Positions 63,620 through 64,000 of a DNA stretch of 64,000 nucleotides are shown piece after piece. A program made the translations under genes and the position numbers. Source of the DNA: Komagataeibacter xylinus (GTDB taxonomy: Bacteria; Pseudomonadota; Alphaproteobacteria; Acetobacterales; Acetobacteraceae); NCBI RefSeq assembly GCF_004302915.1, contig NZ_QQBI01000009.1:58696-122695 (forward strand), written 5' to 3'. Positions within the stretch are counted from its first letter, which is position 1. Each line of letters opens with the position of its first letter. Below the pieces are notes generated by a model. It saw only the letters and a program-made list of their open reading frames with translations. It was not told the DNA's origin and searched no databases.

Positions 63620-64000
63620 CACAGGAGCCCGATCTGGAATATTGACGATATTCTACTTCTGGCGGCGGGTTCTGAACGCAGTGAGGGTGTCACGGCCTGA
63701 GAAGGCCGTGTTGGTGGGAGCTATGTGGCCTGTGCGCTGTCTGTTTCGTCAGGGCGCCAGGCAAAGCCTTCGCAATCGTGCATGAGCAAGAGCGAATTCA
63801 TGCTGACAGGGGAACATGTCCGGCATGGACAGGACAATCCGACGGACGCTGACCTTTACGGTTGTCGCGATTTTGAGCAGCCGCGCGCGGATTGTGCCAC
63901 AGGTTGCCTTCTCCAGACTGGTTTGCCCAAGGGCCATCTTTTGCAGAGCGATGAGCAGGACATAGGCTGCGGCCGAGAACCACAGTCGGAGCTGGTTGGC
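63620..64000 (-). mobile_element. IS1380-type insertion sequence, partial
   Basis: One end of an element whose transposase reads leftward and whose remainder lies beyond the window. The exact border is not determined; sequence from about CCCACAGGAGCCCG (63618 onward) to the transposase stop appears to be the non-coding end. The inverted repeat and target duplication cannot be checked without the other end. Confidence 0.65.
63749..64000 (-). CDS. IS1380-family transposase, C-terminal part
   Basis: The last 83 codons of a transposase entering from the right edge: ANQLRLWFSAAAYVLLIALQ, ALGQTSLEKATCGTIRARLL and KIATTVKVSVRRIVLSMPDM. This is the typical C-terminal sequence of DDE transposases of the IS1380 family, first described in Acetobacter. 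The stop is at 63749. The rest of the element is outside the window. Confidence 0.85.
   Translation of the reverse strand, partial: ANQLRLWFSAAAYVLLIALQKMALGQTSLEKATCGTIRARLLKIATTVKVSVRRIVLSMPDMFPCQHEFALAHARLRRLCLAP

Overview
The window is GC-rich chromosomal DNA from an acetic acid bacterium, most likely Komagataeibacter/Gluconacetobacter. The evidence is a dnaA-dnaN-recF-gyrB replication block followed by a gene set that matches, sugar for sugar, the exopolysaccharide acetan (xanthan-like, capped with glucose-glucose-rhamnose). The species call is an inference from gene content, because no rRNA is present.

Layout. 1-8.2 kb holds core genes: gyrB (5' end only), recF, dnaN, dnaA, rpsT and mutM on the minus strand, then ubiE, coaBC and dut on the plus strand. 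8.2-23.3 kb holds an ABC importer without a visible binding protein, msrA, valS, tRNA-Cys, a Pcm-like methyltransferase, a TolC-family protein, a lipoprotein with a hexanucleotide tract, an NCS1 permease and a GH20 hexosaminidase. 23.8-28.8 kb is a MocR regulator, a palindromic operator and a four-gene operon (ABM monooxygenase, MFS carrier, UPF0261/Tm-1-like protein, TIM-barrel PEP-hydrolase-like protein). 28.9-35.6 kb is mixed: an orphan protein, Dps behind a Fur-like box, a GhrA-like reductase, a ClC antiporter with two small secreted proteins, and an SDR.

35.9-62.1 kb is the exopolysaccharide locus. dTDP-rhamnose genes lie at both ends (rmlA/rmlB left, rmlC/rmlD right). Between them are the priming transferase, a GT26 glucosyltransferase, the AceA mannosyltransferase, a GumK-like glucuronosyltransferase, three more glycosyltransferases, manC and ugd for GDP-mannose and UDP-glucuronate, a Wzx-like flippase, a Wzy-like polymerase, a Wzc-like co-polymerase, a short Wza/GumB-like export lipoprotein, a beta-barrel protein, two acyltransferases and a GH5 glycanase. 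The set is sufficient on paper to build, acetylate, flip, polymerise and export a heptasaccharide repeat. After 62.1 kb come an unrecognised protein, a remnant of a sugar aminotransferase in AT-richer DNA, and the end of an IS1380-type element that runs off the window.

A family of short bipartite hairpin repeats (eight copies recognised, whole or half, 50-82 bp) sits almost always just after stop codons and probably acts as terminators. Other notable points are a MutM zinc finger missing its fourth cysteine (a one-base change in a homopolymer would restore it), the triple half-site next to the MocR gene, and the two halves of a Tm-1-like protein encoded by overlapping genes.
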